Assembly: GCF_025502585.1 (NCBI RefSeq)
Contig: NZ_CP106679.1
Location: forward strand, 3,317,501-3,381,500
DNA from: Reichenbachiella agarivorans
GTDB lineage: Bacteria > Bacteroidota > Bacteroidia > Cytophagales > Cyclobacteriaceae
DNA: 64,000 nucleotides
Direction: 5' to 3'
Position 1 is the stretch's first letter, and every line of letters starts with the position of its first letter. This document shows positions 63,125 through 64,000 of the stretch, piece after piece. The position numbers were made by a program, and so were the translations under genes. Under the pieces are notes generated by a model, which saw nothing but the letters and a program-made list of their open reading frames with translations, had not been told where the DNA came from and searched no databases.

Positions 63125-64000
63125 CTATGATGAAATTTCCGATCTCCTTTTTTTCAAATATCCCAATATGATTCGGGTAGTGTCTGGGTCGTTGGACTTG
63201 GGCTGGATGTAGGTGTCGTACCCATTATAGTTGATGTTTTGATCCGCAAGAGGGACGTATCCGTAGCCTTGGTATTCACCTTGTTTGATCTGAATAATTG
63301 CGATTTCGTCTGAGTTACGACCGACTTCTTCGATGAAAAAATCTTCTTTTCTGAGGATGAGGTCATTGATCAGTGTTTCGACACGGGCATTGTAGTCTGC
63401 GACGGATTCTCGGTCTGCACATACGCCTTTGCACTTTTTGATTTTAGAGGCAAAGCAACTGCCTTGGGTCTTCTCCAGACCGCAGTATTTGGGGCAGAGG
63501 ATGTAAGACTCCACGGCACTCTCTAGGAACTTGGTGGCTCTGGCCAGTCCTACAAAGGTGGTCAAGGCCATGCTTCCAGCCTGTATTTTGGCGATGTTGA
63601 GTTGCAGGATACCCAGTTGATTTTCATAAGCATAAAGGCCGTGGGTAGCTTTGGTTTGCTTGAGTGCATGGTTGAATTTGGGTTGGTGTTTTTTGATCTC
63701 GTCTGACTCCAAGAGCAACGCGATCAATTCACTACCTGTCAATACATACTGTATATCCGCGGTAGCTTCAAAGAGGTTTCTTTCCTTTCGACTCTTGTCA
63801 TTGAAGTGAGAGAGTAGACGCTGTCTGATGTTTTTGGCTTTGCCTATGTACACCAGTGTCTGTGATGCATCGTAGATGTAATAGACACCAGTTGCCTGTG
63901 GCAAGCTGCGATAGACCTCTCGATCCAGCATCGGAGGAATTTTGGGTAGATTGGCAATACCTTCCAGACTAAATTCTTCGATACCCATGTCGTCTGCCTT
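63125..64000 (-). CDS. GIY-YIG nuclease-domain protein (UvrC-like), 5' end outside the window
   Basis: The window holds the C-terminal ~291 residues; the frame is still open at the right edge (after the internal ATG at 63988 the preceding codons Lys-Ala-Asp-Asp are open), so the gene very likely continues. The GIY-YIG domain is clear: ATGVYYIYDASQTLVYIGKAKNIRQRLL (residues ~32-59 of this part), with the conserved Arg and Glu. The following CPKYCGLEKTQGSCFA and KCKGVCA hold four to five Cys. In Bacteroidota such a domain is often fused behind a DnaQ-type exonuclease, which would fit the truncated start; that part cannot be seen. Related to UvrC/Cho-type repair nucleases. Confidence 0.82.
   Translation of the reverse strand, partial: KADDMGIEEFSLEGIANLPKIPPMLDREVYRSLPQATGVYYIYDASQTLVYIGKAKNIRQRLLSHFNDKSRKERNLFEATADIQYVLTGSELIALLLESDEIKKHQPKFNHALKQTKATHGLYAYENQLGILQLNIAKIQAGSMALTTFVGLARATKFLESAVESYILCPKYCGLEKTQGSCFASKIKKCKGVCADRESVADYNARVETLINDLILRKEDFFIEEVGRNSDEIAIIQIKQGEYQGYGYVPLADQNINYNGYDTYIQPKSNDPDTTRIILGYLKKRRSEISS

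Overview
The window looks like chromosomal DNA of a Bacteroidota bacterium, most likely a marine Cytophagales/Reichenbachiella-type organism. The reasons are: moderate GC, little Shine-Dalgarno signal, promoters of the TTG-N19-TAnnTTTG type, a TonB receptor with an N-terminal carboxypeptidase-like plug extension, many small lipoproteins, MbnP-family proteins, a HIRAN protein, REP-type transposase palindromes and a type II-C Cas9. The genus is an inference; no rRNA or tRNA gene was recognised.

Layout. 0-6.4 kb: SulP anion transporter, then a Fur/Zur-type regulator, a TonB receptor and a lipoprotein (probable zinc uptake unit with palindromic operators), then a rhomboid protease. 6.4-9.8 kb: three lone minus-strand genes, separated by four long imperfect inverted-repeat sites built like integron attC sites, with a possible group II intron 3' relic beside one of them. 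9.8-12.4 kb: non-coding DNA with matching hairpins, minus-strand terminators, a 21-bp-period repeat field, an array of GC-rich palindromes with 22-bp period, and a DUF559 endonuclease gene among tandem partial copies of its own 3' end. 12.4-24.2 kb: flavoprotein, TruC-like pseudouridine synthase, DUF481 protein, response regulators, PEP carboxylase, a 52-codon small gene and a TPR histidine kinase/SpoIIE-like regulator pair. 24.2-31.3 kb: glycosyltransferase and a thiamine operon (thiS-C-TenI-D-E-G-H, read on the minus strand) behind a TPP riboswitch. 31.3-36.7 kb: WD40 protein, LuxR regulator, CvfB, GlcG-like protein, response regulator, YefM-YoeB toxin-antitoxin and OsmC.

36.8-45.1 kb: a complete type II-C CRISPR-Cas locus. 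It has 25 repeats of 36 bp and 24 spacers, cas2, cas1, cas9 and, upstream of cas9 on the opposite strand, a tracrRNA whose anti-repeat and terminator can be read directly. Every repeat carries a Bacteroidota-type promoter pointing toward its spacer. Between cas9 and cas1 sits an extra cassette of two genes, a HIRAN-domain protein and a REP-associated (RAYT/IS200-like) transposase. It is bounded by two 33-35-nt palindromes, and a third palindrome of the same design lies in frame inside the transposase gene.

45.1-64 kb: a second four-unit GC palindrome array, an HU-like gene with two coiled-coil membrane proteins, an MbnP-MbnP-MbnH-outer membrane protein cluster (probable copper handling), DUF3108, pirin, a TPR lipoprotein, an ammonium transporter with a C-terminal extension, a four-gene leucine-rich-repeat operon, and the 3' part of a GIY-YIG (UvrC-like) nuclease gene cut by the window edge. 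The strongest candidates for new biology are the HIRAN-RAYT cassette in the cas operon, the integron-like cassette sites without a visible integrase, and the phased palindrome and repeat arrays.
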